Assembly: GCF_001439735.1 (NCBI RefSeq)
Contig: NZ_JYLN01000002.1
Location: 797,889-861,888, forward strand
DNA length: 64,000 bases
Origin: Pseudomonas paralactis
Lineage (GTDB): Bacteria > Pseudomonadota > Gammaproteobacteria > Pseudomonadales > Pseudomonadaceae
Direction: 5' to 3'
Part shown: in pieces, positions 55,062 through 63,922 of the stretch
Layout of the letters: the number at the start of each line of letters is the position of its first letter
Numbering within the stretch: the first letter of the stretch is position 1
Notes under the pieces: model-generated
Database searches by the model: none
What the model was told of the DNA's origin: nothing
The model's input: only the letters and a program-made list of their open reading frames with translations
Translations under genes and position numbers: made by a program

Positions 55062-56339
55062 ATGATCGAACCCAAGCGCGTCCTGCGCGCCCTCGCCGAA
55101 CACTGGGCCTTACTTGAGCCTCTGTGCGAACACTTCGACCAAGGCACCCTGAGCCTGGCCGAGCTGCGCGCACAGTTGGCCGCCCAACAACTGGACAGCA
55201 CGCCCCAGGACATTACCAGCCTGCTGGACGTGTGGATTCGCCTGGATATCCTGGTGCCTGTCGCCAAGAGCCCGAACCGTTTCGAGCTCAACGCGCAGAT
55301 CCACGACTTCCTCGCCTATCTTCGCAAGGAGCACCGGCTTGGCCTGTGCCTGGAAATCGAAGCCTACCTGCGCCACCTGGAGCGCCTGGCCGGTTATATC
55401 CAGGACGCCTTCGACATCCGCGACGGCCATGACCTGGCCCGGCAACTGCGCTTGCTGGATATGCGCGTGCGCGACGTGCTGAAAAAACTCGCCAACGACG
55501 AACAGGCCCTCGCCGCCGTGGCCGATCGCGCCAAGACCAGCGACCGCCAGATTCCGTTGCGCCAGCGCTACGCCGAAGTATTGGCGACCTGGGACGAATA
55601 CGTCGAGCCGATGATCCAGTTGGTGAACGCCGACGGCGCCTTCGAGCAAGGCGTGCGCAAGGTGGAAAACGTGCTGCTGCGCATGCTCACCGAGCAACAG
55701 CGTCTCGGCCACCTGGTGGACGACGACATGCTGCTGCGCACCCACGCGCGCATCCTCGAAATGCAGACCAGCGCCCAACTGACCTTGCGCCATGCGCGGG
55801 AGTTGCTGCTGCCGCTGCGCGAAGAAGCACGCCGGCATAACGCAGTGACTCGCGGCGCGGCGCTGGCTTTGTCAGCGATCCGCCGCAAAGGCCTGGACGC
55901 GGTGCCGCAAGCGGCGATGCCGATGTTTACCCGACCGCAAAGCACCTTTTTGGGCAGTGCCAGCCAGGTCGAGGCTTATGTGTATGCCCTGGCCAATTTC
56001 GAGCCGAAACCGGCGCGATTCCCCAAGGCGCACAAATCCCACAAGGGCGAAGCCCCGCGCGCGCCGCGTACGGTCAAGGAAATGCTTGAGCGCTGCGAAG
56101 ACGCGCTGCCAATGCCGGACCTGATGACCTGGCTGCTGGAGCAGGAGCCGGACGGTGCCACCGACGAGTTGCTGTACTGGTTCTCGCGCCTGTCCCGGGA
56201 AAAACGCTTCAAGCGCGAGCGCCTGGAACGTCGCGATTACCACACCCACGAGCACCAGGTCAGCCTGCGCTCTTTCGCCCTGCTCCCGGCCGGCGTTGAC
56301 GCCCCCGAGAATTCTGCGAGCACCCCTTATGCATCTTGA
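55062..56339 (+). CDS. mksF: Condensin MksF (kleisin)
   Basis: MukF-like kleisin subunit of the MksBEF condensin, which bridges the SMC heads. The 425-residue protein is largely helical, with N-terminal and C-terminal winged-helix-like regions separated by a helical middle. First gene of the operon; mksE overlaps its end by 11 bases. Position beside rimI/holD and the 425-235-946 size pattern match the P. aeruginosa mksFEB locus. Confidence 0.9.
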   Translation: MIEPKRVLRALAEHWALLEPLCEHFDQGTLSLAELRAQLAAQQLDSTPQDITSLLDVWIRLDILVPVAKSPNRFELNAQIHDFLAYLRKEHRLGLCLEIEAYLRHLERLAGYIQDAFDIRDGHDLARQLRLLDMRVRDVLKKLANDEQALAAVADRAKTSDRQIPLRQRYAEVLATWDEYVEPMIQLVNADGAFEQGVRKVENVLLRMLTEQQRLGHLVDDDMLLRTHARILEMQTSAQLTLRHARELLLPLREEARRHNAVTRGAALALSAIRRKGLDAVPQAAMPMFTRPQSTFLGSASQVEAYVYALANFEPKPARFPKAHKSHKGEAPRAPRTVKEMLERCEDALPMPDLMTWLLEQEPDGATDELLYWFSRLSREKRFKRERLERRDYHTHEHQVSLRSFALLPAGVDAPENSASTPYAS

Positions 56340-57036
56340 TCTATCCGAACTGTCCCAGCTGGCGCCGATTTTTCGCGAGCTGTTCAAGGGTTACCACGTC
56401 AGCCGCCGCGACCCGGAGCTGTACGCGCAGCTGTCGAACTTCCAGGACCAGTACCGCACGCTGTTCAAGGCCCTGGGCTTTGAGCTGGTATGCGATACCC
56501 GCGGTTTCTACTACTTCGTCCCGGACTCCGCCGTGGCTGCTGCGCAGGTCAACAAGACCGCCCAGCGCCTGGCCTTGTTTACCTTCATCATCGTCGAGCA
56601 CCTGGCCGACCAGGGCCGCGACCCGGTTGCCGTGCTTGACGGCGGCAGCCTGGGGCGCGACGAATTGCCTTCGTTGCTGGAGAAGTACCGCGACCTGTTT
56701 ATCCAGGCCGAAGTGCAGACCCAGGAAGAACTCGAAGAAAAAATCATGCGCCGCATGACCCAACTGGGTTTTGCCAGCGAAGACAACGGCATCTACCGCT
56801 TCCTGCCGCCGATGCACCGTTTCCTCGACGTGTGCCTGTCGGTGCAGCAGGACCGCGACCTTGCCGCCAGCGTGCACAGCGTATTGCCGCTGCCGGTGCC
56901 GGTGATCATCGACCAAGACAGCGATGAAAAACTGCTGAAGACCGATGACCCGCTGGACCTTAGCGCCTTCGATGAAGAAAGCGAAGAAGACGCCCTGGCC
57001 CGTGCCATTGCCGAAGAACAGGAAACCGACGCATGA
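56329..57036 (+). CDS. mksE: Condensin MksE
   Basis: A 235-residue MukE-like subunit that binds the kleisin as a dimer. It starts M-H-L-D-L-S-E-L-S-Q-L-A-P-I-F within the end of mksF and has tandem winged-helix regions and a strongly acidic C-terminal tail (E-E-S-E-E-D-A). An in-frame extension upstream inside mksF is rejected. It overlaps mksB by 4 bases (ATGA). Confidence 0.9.
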   Translation: MHLDLSELSQLAPIFRELFKGYHVSRRDPELYAQLSNFQDQYRTLFKALGFELVCDTRGFYYFVPDSAVAAAQVNKTAQRLALFTFIIVEHLADQGRDPVAVLDGGSLGRDELPSLLEKYRDLFIQAEVQTQEELEEKIMRRMTQLGFASEDNGIYRFLPPMHRFLDVCLSVQQDRDLAASVHSVLPLPVPVIIDQDSDEKLLKTDDPLDLSAFDEESEEDALARAIAEEQETDA

Positions 57037-59873
57037 GTAAGGAACGCTACGGCATCCGCCGCTTCGCCCTATTGAACACCGCCGGCTACAGCCTGGGCTT
57101 GTTCCCGCTGGAAGAGCCGCTGTCGGTGTATGGCGCGAACAACCTGGGTAAATCCGCGTCGATCAACGCCTTGCAGTTCCCGATCCTGGCGCGCATGTCG
57201 GACATGAGTTTCGGCAAGTACACCCTGGAACAATCGCGGCGCTTTTACTTCGCCACCGACACCAGCTACATCCTGGTGGAAGTCTCCCTGCCCCACGGCC
57301 CGCACGTTATCGGCGTGGTCGGACGCGGGCCGGGCGGCGGTTTCGGTCACCAGTTCTTTGCCTATGCGGGCAAACTGGACCTGGCTCACTACCAGAAAAA
57401 CGATACCTGCCTGCGCCAGAAAGAGCTGTTCACCAACCTTGAGCGCGAAGGCCTCAAAGCCTACGAACTCAAGCCCGATGAACTGCGGCGCTTGCTGGTG
57501 GGCGGCCATACGTCGATCCCGCTGGATCTGACCCTGATTCCGCTGCGCTCCACCAGCGAACAGAGTTTGAAGACGTTCCGCGCGCTGTTTATCAACCTGC
57601 TGCACATGCGTGAAATCACTGCGGCCAAGCTCAAGCAACTGTTCCTCGATGCGTTCGAACACAGCCTGCGTTCCGGCAGCGTCGACTACATCGCTGCGTG
57701 CGAAGAAGCCTTCCGCGATGTGCGACGCATGGAGCAGGACTACAACTCCCTCGTTGCCGCCGGGCCATTGGTTGAAGCCTTGGCCAATGGCGTCAAACAA
57801 CGCGACGCCTTGCGCGGCAAACTGCATCGCCTGTCACCGCTGCTGGATTCGTTGCTGGGCACCTGGTCGGACTACGCCAGTGCGCGCAAGGAAGAGCTGA
57901 CCATCCAGGCCGAGCACTACCGCAACGAGCAGGACGCGCTGCAGAACGACCAGCGGGGCGGTACCCAGGAGCTGATGCGCCTGGAGCGCGAAATCAGCGG
58001 CATCCAGCGTTGGTTGGGCGAGTTGTCGGTGCTCAAGCACCGCTTTGCCCTGGTGGATGACGTCAAGGTGCTGGAGCAGCAATTGCTCGCCGCCAAGGAT
58101 GCTCACGATGAACTGGCGGGCGCATTGGCGCAGTCGCGACAGTTCAGCGCCGAGGACCTGGACGAGCGCCTGCGTGACCTGGAAAAGCGCTTGAAGTCGG
58201 TCAGGCAGCAACTCGATCACGCCGATAACAACAGCTACGCCAAGCTGCGCGAGGAGTTCTCGCAACAGGATGTCGAACGCTTGATGCGCCTGTTCAACAG
58301 CTCGTTGTTCAGCCTGCCGCTGGGTGAGCACGGCATCACGCTGGACGAGGACGGCCAGTGGGTCAAATCCCTGGAGCAGATCCTTGATGGCTTCAAGGGT
58401 GAGCGCTTTGAAGTGCCGGGGCTGTCCATCGACATCTCGCACATCGAGCCGCCTGCGTTGCAGGCCCTGGCTGACCGCGCCGCATTGCGCGATCAGAAAG
58501 AGCGCCTGGAAAAAGAACTCAAGCAACTCAAAACCCAGCAGGCCGTGGCGTCCGACCGCGCGGCGAGCAAGACCCAGACCGAAGCGTTGTACCAGCAGGT
58601 GCTGGATGCCCAGAAGGCATTGGAAGACTTCCGCCGCACCCAGACCCTGAGCGCCGAAGAAGGCGAAAAACTGGAAAACCTCGCACAAATGGAAGCGGCC
58701 CAGGACGAGCTGAAGCGCTCCAGCGATGCCTTTACCGAGCGTGTCCAGCAACTGTCGGCCAAGCTGCAATTGGTCGGCCGTCAGATCGGCGATATGGAAG
58801 CCAAGCAACGCACGCTGGATGACGCGCTGCGTCGTCGTCAGCTGTTGCCGGCGGACCTGCCGTTCGGCACGCCGTTTATGGACCCGGTCGACGATTCCAT
58901 GGACAACCTGCTGCCACTGCTCAACGACTACCAGGACAGCTGGCAGGGCTTGCTGCGCGCTGACGGCCAGATTGAAGCGCTGTACGCCCAGGTACGCCTC
59001 AAGGGTGTGGCCAAGTTCGACAGCGAGGATGACATGGAGCGTCGCCTGCAGCTGCTGATCAACGCTTACGCGCACCGCACCGATGAGGCATTGACACTGG
59101 GCAAGGCACGCCGTGCCGCGGTGACCGATATCGCGCGTACCCTGCGCAATATCCGTAGCGACTACGACAGCCTTGAACACCAGTTGGCGTTGTTCAACCG
59201 CGAGATCAACAAACGCCAGGTGTCCAACCTGCAGAGCTTTCGCATCGTGCTGGCGCCGAACAAGGAAGCCCTCAAGCATATCGACCAGATCATCCACAGT
59301 GCCGGTCAATATGAAGAAGGCGAGACGCTGTCGGTGTTCGACCTCAGCCAGAGCGCCGAGCAGGACAACAAGAACGAGGAAGCCAAGGAATACCTGGCGC
59401 GCCTCGTTGCGGCCAACCATAACCAACTGGGCCTCAAGGACTTGTTCGAGCTGGCGTTCGAGATCACCAAGGTGCACGGTCAACCGGTGATTCATACCGA
59501 CATCGACGGCGCCGCGTCCAACGGCACCACCATGACCATCAAGGCGCTGACCAACATGTACTTGTTGCTGCACTTGATGGACCGCGACCAGGCCGGCCGT
59601 GTGCGCTTGCCGTACTACCTCGATGAGGCGGCGGACATCGATGAGAAGAACCAGGCCGCCTTGCTGGAAACCAGCTTGCAGCTGGGCTTCGTGCCGATCC
59701 TGGCGAGTGTGAAGCCGCAGGTCTCTGCCCAGGTGGCCATCGACCTGGAAGGCGGCAGCGGGCCGAACGGGATCTACATCGATGAGGCGGACTGGAAGTA
59801 CATCCGTCGCCATGATGTAGTGAAGGCGACGATGAATGTGCAAGCGGACGAGCCGGAGCTGGATGAAGTCTGA
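57033..59873 (+). CDS. mksB: Condensin MksB (SMC-like ATPase)
   Basis: A 946-residue SMC/MukB-like ATPase acting in chromosome organisation and partitioning. N-terminal Walker A G-A-N-N-L-G-K-S (34-41), long coiled-coil arms (about 270-440 and 490-760) around a short hinge, and a C-terminal head with Walker B-like L-D-E-A-A-D-I-D (about residue 867). The arms are shorter than those of MukB, as usual for MksB. It ends the operon; a terminator follows and no mksG/jetD nuclease gene is present. Confidence 0.93.
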   Translation: MSKERYGIRRFALLNTAGYSLGLFPLEEPLSVYGANNLGKSASINALQFPILARMSDMSFGKYTLEQSRRFYFATDTSYILVEVSLPHGPHVIGVVGRGPGGGFGHQFFAYAGKLDLAHYQKNDTCLRQKELFTNLEREGLKAYELKPDELRRLLVGGHTSIPLDLTLIPLRSTSEQSLKTFRALFINLLHMREITAAKLKQLFLDAFEHSLRSGSVDYIAACEEAFRDVRRMEQDYNSLVAAGPLVEALANGVKQRDALRGKLHRLSPLLDSLLGTWSDYASARKEELTIQAEHYRNEQDALQNDQRGGTQELMRLEREISGIQRWLGELSVLKHRFALVDDVKVLEQQLLAAKDAHDELAGALAQSRQFSAEDLDERLRDLEKRLKSVRQQLDHADNNSYAKLREEFSQQDVERLMRLFNSSLFSLPLGEHGITLDEDGQWVKSLEQILDGFKGERFEVPGLSIDISHIEPPALQALADRAALRDQKERLEKELKQLKTQQAVASDRAASKTQTEALYQQVLDAQKALEDFRRTQTLSAEEGEKLENLAQMEAAQDELKRSSDAFTERVQQLSAKLQLVGRQIGDMEAKQRTLDDALRRRQLLPADLPFGTPFMDPVDDSMDNLLPLLNDYQDSWQGLLRADGQIEALYAQVRLKGVAKFDSEDDMERRLQLLINAYAHRTDEALTLGKARRAAVTDIARTLRNIRSDYDSLEHQLALFNREINKRQVSNLQSFRIVLAPNKEALKHIDQIIHSAGQYEEGETLSVFDLSQSAEQDNKNEEAKEYLARLVAANHNQLGLKDLFELAFEITKVHGQPVIHTDIDGAASNGTTMTIKALTNMYLLLHLMDRDQAGRVRLPYYLDEAADIDEKNQAALLETSLQLGFVPILASVKPQVSAQVAIDLEGGSGPNGIYIDEADWKYIRRHDVVKATMNVQADEPELDEV

Positions 59874-59891
59874 CGGGTTGTACTGAAAGGC

Positions 59892-59928
59892 AAAAAGGCC
59901 GCGATCTTTTGGATCGCGGCCTTTTTTT
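59892..59928 (+). terminator. Intrinsic terminator after mksB
   Basis: AAGGCCGCGATC and GATCGCGGCCTT form a 12-bp stem, preceded by A5 and followed by T7; it may act in both directions. Confidence 0.95.
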
Positions 59929-59960
59929 CGGCTTGGGATTTGCGGTGTGTTTGTGGGCCT

Positions 59961-60046
59961 CATCGCGGGCAAGCCCGGTTCCCACAGGGATATGCATTTT
60001 CAGCAAGTATGCATTCCAACTGTGGGAGCCGGGCTTGCCCGCGATA
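59961..60046. repeat. REP pair in outward orientation
   Basis: ATCGCGGGCAAGCCCGG...CCCACAG followed by TGTGGGAGCCGGGCTTGCCC. The units are the same kind as the others but point the opposite way relative to each other (GTGGGAG at the inside, not the outside). It lies between the convergent mksB and letB genes. Confidence 0.88.
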
Positions 60047-60059
60047 GCCGCGCCTCGGT

Positions 60060-62363
60060 TTATTTACCGAGTGGAATCTTGGGCGCCCAGGTCAGCCATT
60101 CATCCTCAAACTTGTCGAACAACGGGAACGTCTGCTGCGGTCGTGCCGGGTTGCCCATGCGCTCGCCATCCGGCGTGGCAAAGGCGATCCCGCCGGCCAC
60201 CAGCGTCTCCAGGGACTCGGTGCGCACGGTCGCGCCCTTGAACAAACCGAAGTCGAGGCCAAAGCCGCTGGTGTTCCAGAAGCGGCTGCCACTGCGTACC
60301 AGAGGCGCGTACTTGGGCTCGATCAGGATATGCACCAGCACACGGTCGGCGGTCTGGCCCAGCTCATAGCCGGTGACCTTGCCCACGGTAACTTCACGAT
60401 AAGTGACCGGCACGCCTTCTTTGAGCGAACCACGGCGTGCGGCACTCAGCGTGAGGCTCAAGCCTTGCTCCCGATGAACAGCTTCCGGCGGCTGATCCAG
60501 GGCGACGAAGCTTTTTTGCGACCCGGCATTTTTCACCGCTGGCTGCACCTCGATGTATTGACCGGTGACCAGGGTTTCAAGATTGGAGGTCTTCATCAGA
60601 CCCAGCTCCGGCTTGACCACCCAAAACTGGCTACCTGCGCGGGCGATACGATCAGCCACCTGAGTGATACGGGCACGCAGCAATACGGACTGCATGTCGG
60701 CGCTCAGGTCGACGCTCTCGACCTTGCCAACGTCGAGGCCTTTGAAGCGCACGGCCGTACCGGGGCGCAGGCCGTCGGCACGGTCAACCTTGATCGTCAC
60801 CACGGTACCGTGCTGATTCGCGGCGTCGCGGTCGGCGAACAAGCGGAAGCGCGGGATACGGTGTTTCAGGGGAACGTTCGGCTCCGGCGTTTCGAAGGCG
60901 ATACCCCCAGCCATCAGACTGGCCAGGGATTCGCTTTTGACCTGGATGCCGCCGGTGAGACCACCGGTTAGGGTGACACCGCTGGCGTTCCAGAAACGCG
61001 TCGAGCCGTTGACCAGGCCCTCGTACTCTTTCTCGATATGAACGCCGATCACCAGTTGCTTCTTCTTGCGTGAAAACTGGTAGCTCTGCACAGAACCTAC
61101 CTTGACCTGTTTGTACAGAATCGGGCTGCCGACATCCAGCGAGCCCAGGTTGTCGGTGAGCAGCACCATATGCAAGCCAGGGGAACGCAGGTCCAAAGGC
61201 GGCGCCTTGGCGCGAGCCACATACTCACGTTGTGGCGCAGTGCCTTTGTCACCCGGGCGGATCGCGATGTAGTTACCTTTGACCAGAGCCTCCAGGCCGG
61301 TGATCCCCGCCAGGGAGATGGACGGCTTGACCACCCAGAATTGCGTGTCCTGAACCAGGTAGTCTTCGGCCAGAGGATCGAGGGTCAACTCGGCGCTGGC
61401 ACTGGCCAGGTCCGGATCGATCTTCAGGGTTTTCAGGCTACCGACCTGGATGCCTTTGTACATGACCGGGGTACGCCCGGCCTGGAGGCCTTCAAAATCG
61501 GTGAGTTTGACCTTGACCTTGATGCCCGCTGCGGCGGCATCAAAGTCCTCGTACAGGCGAAAAGGCAGGCTCGGGTCGGTGGGTGGGCTGTCCTGGCGAT
61601 TCTCTGGCGTGGCGAAGGCGATACCACCAGCTACGATGCTGGATAGCGATTCGCTGCGCACCTTCACCCCGGAGAGGTTGGCGTCGATACTGATGCCGCT
61701 GGCGTTCCAGAAACGTGTGTGCTTGCGTACCAGGCTGGCGTAGGTCGGTTCGATATAGACCTTGATCTCGACGATGCTCTGGTCTTCGGACAACAGATAG
61801 CTTTTAACCTGGCCGACCTGAATCTGCTTGTAGAACACCGGGCTGCCACGGTTCAACGAACCGAGGCGGTCTGCCTTGAGCGTCAGGTGCAGGCCCGGCT
61901 TGGCGTCGGATAACGGTGGCTCTTCAGAGAGTGCCTTGAACTTGCGCGTAGGCTCTCCGTCACCGGGGCTGGCGGCGATATAGTTGCCCGAGACCAGGGT
62001 TTCCAGGCCAGTGATGCCGGCAAGGCTCACGCTGGGCTTGACCAACCAGAAGCGGGTGTTGGTCCTCAGGTACTGCTCAACATCCTTATTCATCTCGATG
62101 GTGGCGATTACCCCGCGATTACTGCCCTCGTCATCCAGGGCCAAGGTTTTGACCTTGCCCACGGTCATGCCTTTGTAGACCACTTCGGTCTTGTTCACCT
62201 GGATACCTTCGCCGCTCTCAAAGCGGACCTGAATCTCAAGACCTTGCTGGGAATAGGCACGCCATCCCAGCCAGCCGCCAATGATCAGGGCAATCAGGGG
62301 CAGTACCCAAATGGCCGACCAATTGGAGGCCGGGCGGGTTTTAGCTTTAGGCAAATCACTCAT
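60060..62363 (-). CDS. MCE-domain lipid transport protein (LetB/PqiB-type)
   Basis: A 767-residue protein with one N-terminal membrane helix (about 18-38, W-V-L-P-L-I-A-L-I-I-G-G-W-L-G-W) and six MCE/MlaD repeats, each opening with a V-x-Y-K-x-x-x-V-G-x-V type motif (near residues 62, 190, 305, 425, 545 and 670). PqiB has three such domains and E. coli LetB seven. Stacked MCE rings form a periplasm-spanning tunnel for phospholipids. It overlaps the upstream LetA-like gene by 8 bases and ends a three-gene operon. Confidence 0.9.
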   Translation of the reverse strand: MSDLPKAKTRPASNWSAIWVLPLIALIIGGWLGWRAYSQQGLEIQVRFESGEGIQVNKTEVVYKGMTVGKVKTLALDDEGSNRGVIATIEMNKDVEQYLRTNTRFWLVKPSVSLAGITGLETLVSGNYIAASPGDGEPTRKFKALSEEPPLSDAKPGLHLTLKADRLGSLNRGSPVFYKQIQVGQVKSYLLSEDQSIVEIKVYIEPTYASLVRKHTRFWNASGISIDANLSGVKVRSESLSSIVAGGIAFATPENRQDSPPTDPSLPFRLYEDFDAAAAGIKVKVKLTDFEGLQAGRTPVMYKGIQVGSLKTLKIDPDLASASAELTLDPLAEDYLVQDTQFWVVKPSISLAGITGLEALVKGNYIAIRPGDKGTAPQREYVARAKAPPLDLRSPGLHMVLLTDNLGSLDVGSPILYKQVKVGSVQSYQFSRKKKQLVIGVHIEKEYEGLVNGSTRFWNASGVTLTGGLTGGIQVKSESLASLMAGGIAFETPEPNVPLKHRIPRFRLFADRDAANQHGTVVTIKVDRADGLRPGTAVRFKGLDVGKVESVDLSADMQSVLLRARITQVADRIARAGSQFWVVKPELGLMKTSNLETLVTGQYIEVQPAVKNAGSQKSFVALDQPPEAVHREQGLSLTLSAARRGSLKEGVPVTYREVTVGKVTGYELGQTADRVLVHILIEPKYAPLVRSGSRFWNTSGFGLDFGLFKGATVRTESLETLVAGGIAFATPDGERMGNPARPQQTFPLFDKFEDEWLTWAPKIPLGK

Positions 62364-62979
62364 GGTCGTCGTCCGACTCCGTGTTATCCCAAATCAGTCG
62401 GGGATCGAAAGTTACTGCGGCAAGCATCGTCAAGATCACCACACTGGCGAACGCGGCAGCGCCGAGATTGGCCTCGACACTGGCAAGTCGCCCAAAGTTA
62501 ACGACCGCCACCAGGATGGCGATCACGAAGATATCCAGCATGGACCAGCGGCCAATGAATTCGATAAAGCGGTACATCACAATGCGCTGTTGCGCGGATA
62601 GCGGTTGGTGACGCTGCACCGAGAACAGTAGCAGGCCGATGCCTACCAGCTTGAATGTCGGCACCAGGATACTGGCGATGAACACCACGGCGGCGATGGG
62701 AAACATGCCGTGCTGCACCAGCTGTATCACGCCGGACATGATGGTACTCGGGTCGCCTTGGCCGAGAGAGTTGACGGTCATGATGGGTAGCATGTTGGCG
62801 GGGATGTACAAGATCGCCGCAGTGATGAGCAACGCCCAGGTGCGTGCAAGGCTATTAGGGCGGCGCGCATGGATCAGCGCACCGCAACGAGTGCAGAGTT
62901 GCTCATCGGCATCCGCTTCTTGCTTATTGAGCTCATGGCATTCAGTACAAATCAGAATGCCTGCATCAATCGCCCGCAT
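62356..62979 (-). CDS. PqiA/LetA-like membrane protein, C-terminal half
   Basis: A 207-residue protein: a zinc-ribbon-like start (C-T-E-C and C-T-R-C, about residues 10-35) and four membrane helices of the PqiA domain with P-A-N-M-L-P-I-M-T. E. coli PqiA and LetA have two such halves in one chain; here they are separate genes. The ATG at 62979 is 9 bases from AGGAG, better placed than an ATG at 62985. It overlaps both neighbours, so translation is coupled. Confidence 0.87.
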   Translation of the reverse strand: MRAIDAGILICTECHELNKQEADADEQLCTRCGALIHARRPNSLARTWALLITAAILYIPANMLPIMTVNSLGQGDPSTIMSGVIQLVQHGMFPIAAVVFIASILVPTFKLVGIGLLLFSVQRHQPLSAQQRIVMYRFIEFIGRWSMLDIFVIAILVAVVNFGRLASVEANLGAAAFASVVILTMLAAVTFDPRLIWDNTESDDDHE

Positions 62980-63625
62980 GGTCATCCTCTCCTGACAGCG
63001 CTTGCCAGATCTGATGGGGCGACATGACCACCTCAAGCAGAACTTGAACCATTAATAGACTGACGAAGCAGACCAGACCCAGGCCTATCGTGATGGAGGC
63101 CATGTCGGCGAGCTTTACGATCGCCACCAGTACGCCCATCAAGTAGACCTCCAGCATCCCCCAATCCTTCATATGGTGGTAGATGCGGTACAGCAACAGC
63201 CCGTAACTGCGGCCAATGTTCCAGCGGATGCTGAGCAACACTGCCAATTGGCAGAGCAGCTTGAGTAAGGGGATCCCCATGCTGCACAGGAACACAACGG
63301 CAGCAACGCCTTGCATACCGGTATCGAATAAGCCAACAACGCCGCTCCACACGGTGTCCTCCGAGGACTGCCCGAGTAGATTGAGCTGCATGATGGGCAA
63401 AAAGTTCGCCGGGATGTAAAGCAGCAGTGCCGCAATGACTAAAGCAAGGCTTCGCTCGACCACATTATGGCGGTGGGCGTACAGCTCGTAGCCACAACGC
63501 GGGCACTGGGCCTTTTCGCCGAGGGCGAGCGTTGGCTTGCGCATCAGCAAGTCGCACTCATGGCATGCCACCAGTTCGTCCAGGGGTAAATCCGACACCT
63601 CAACGGCATCAACCGGATCGGGCAT
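62966..63625 (-). CDS. PqiA/LetA-like membrane protein, N-terminal half
   Basis: A 219-residue first gene of the operon with the same plan as the next: C-H-E-C and C-P-R-C zinc-ribbon motifs (about 21-46) then four helices with P-A-N-F-L-P-I-M-Q. Together the two proteins correspond to full-length PqiA/LetA, the inner-membrane partner that feeds lipids to the MCE tunnel. It overlaps the second gene by 14 bases. Confidence 0.87.
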   Translation of the reverse strand: MPDPVDAVEVSDLPLDELVACHECDLLMRKPTLALGEKAQCPRCGYELYAHRHNVVERSLALVIAALLLYIPANFLPIMQLNLLGQSSEDTVWSGVVGLFDTGMQGVAAVVFLCSMGIPLLKLLCQLAVLLSIRWNIGRSYGLLLYRIYHHMKDWGMLEVYLMGVLVAIVKLADMASITIGLGLVCFVSLLMVQVLLEVVMSPHQIWQALSGEDDHAGD

Positions 63626-63762
63626 AGATAGGGCTCTGACTCTAAAAATAGTTAGGTGGCTATTCTAGTGCTCTGGCTCGGAAATAACTGTGCAATTTTG
63701 TTGGGCGGTTGAAGGATCACAGGCGTGCGGGGACAAAGTGGACGCTTTTCGACCGCCCAAAA

Positions 63763-63798
63763 CAAAACCCCTGTTTGCGTTAGCAAACAGGGGTTTTG
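63763..63798 (-). terminator. Terminator of the ribosomal RNA operon
   Basis: CAAAACCCCTGTTTGC and its exact complement form a 16-bp stem with a 4-base loop, nine bases after the 5S rRNA end on the minus strand; TTTTG follows in that direction. The flanking T and A tracts make it bidirectional. Confidence 0.92.
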
Positions 63799-63807
63799 GA
63801 ATTTAAT

Positions 63808-63922
63808 CTTGACGATGACCTACTCTCACATGGGGAAACCCCACACTACCATCGGCGATGCATCGTTTCACTGCTGAGTTCGGGATGGGATCAGGTGGTT
63901 CCAATGCTCTATGGTCGTCAAG
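63808..63922 (-). rRNA. rrf: 5S ribosomal RNA
   Basis: The minus strand reads a 5S rRNA of about 115 bases, with the conserved CCATCCCGAACTCAG and CGATGGTAGTGTGGGG segments and paired ends CTTGACGA/TCGTCAAG. It is the distal gene of an rrn operon transcribed leftward into the window; the remaining bases to 64000 are the 23S-5S spacer. The open frame across this stretch on the plus strand is not a gene. Confidence 0.97.

Noticed and set aside
57834..59972. 712-codon open frame antisense to mksB
   Set aside because: Opposite a clear SMC-like gene, with a Val/Gln/Leu-rich composition that mirrors the sense codons; no RBS or domain.
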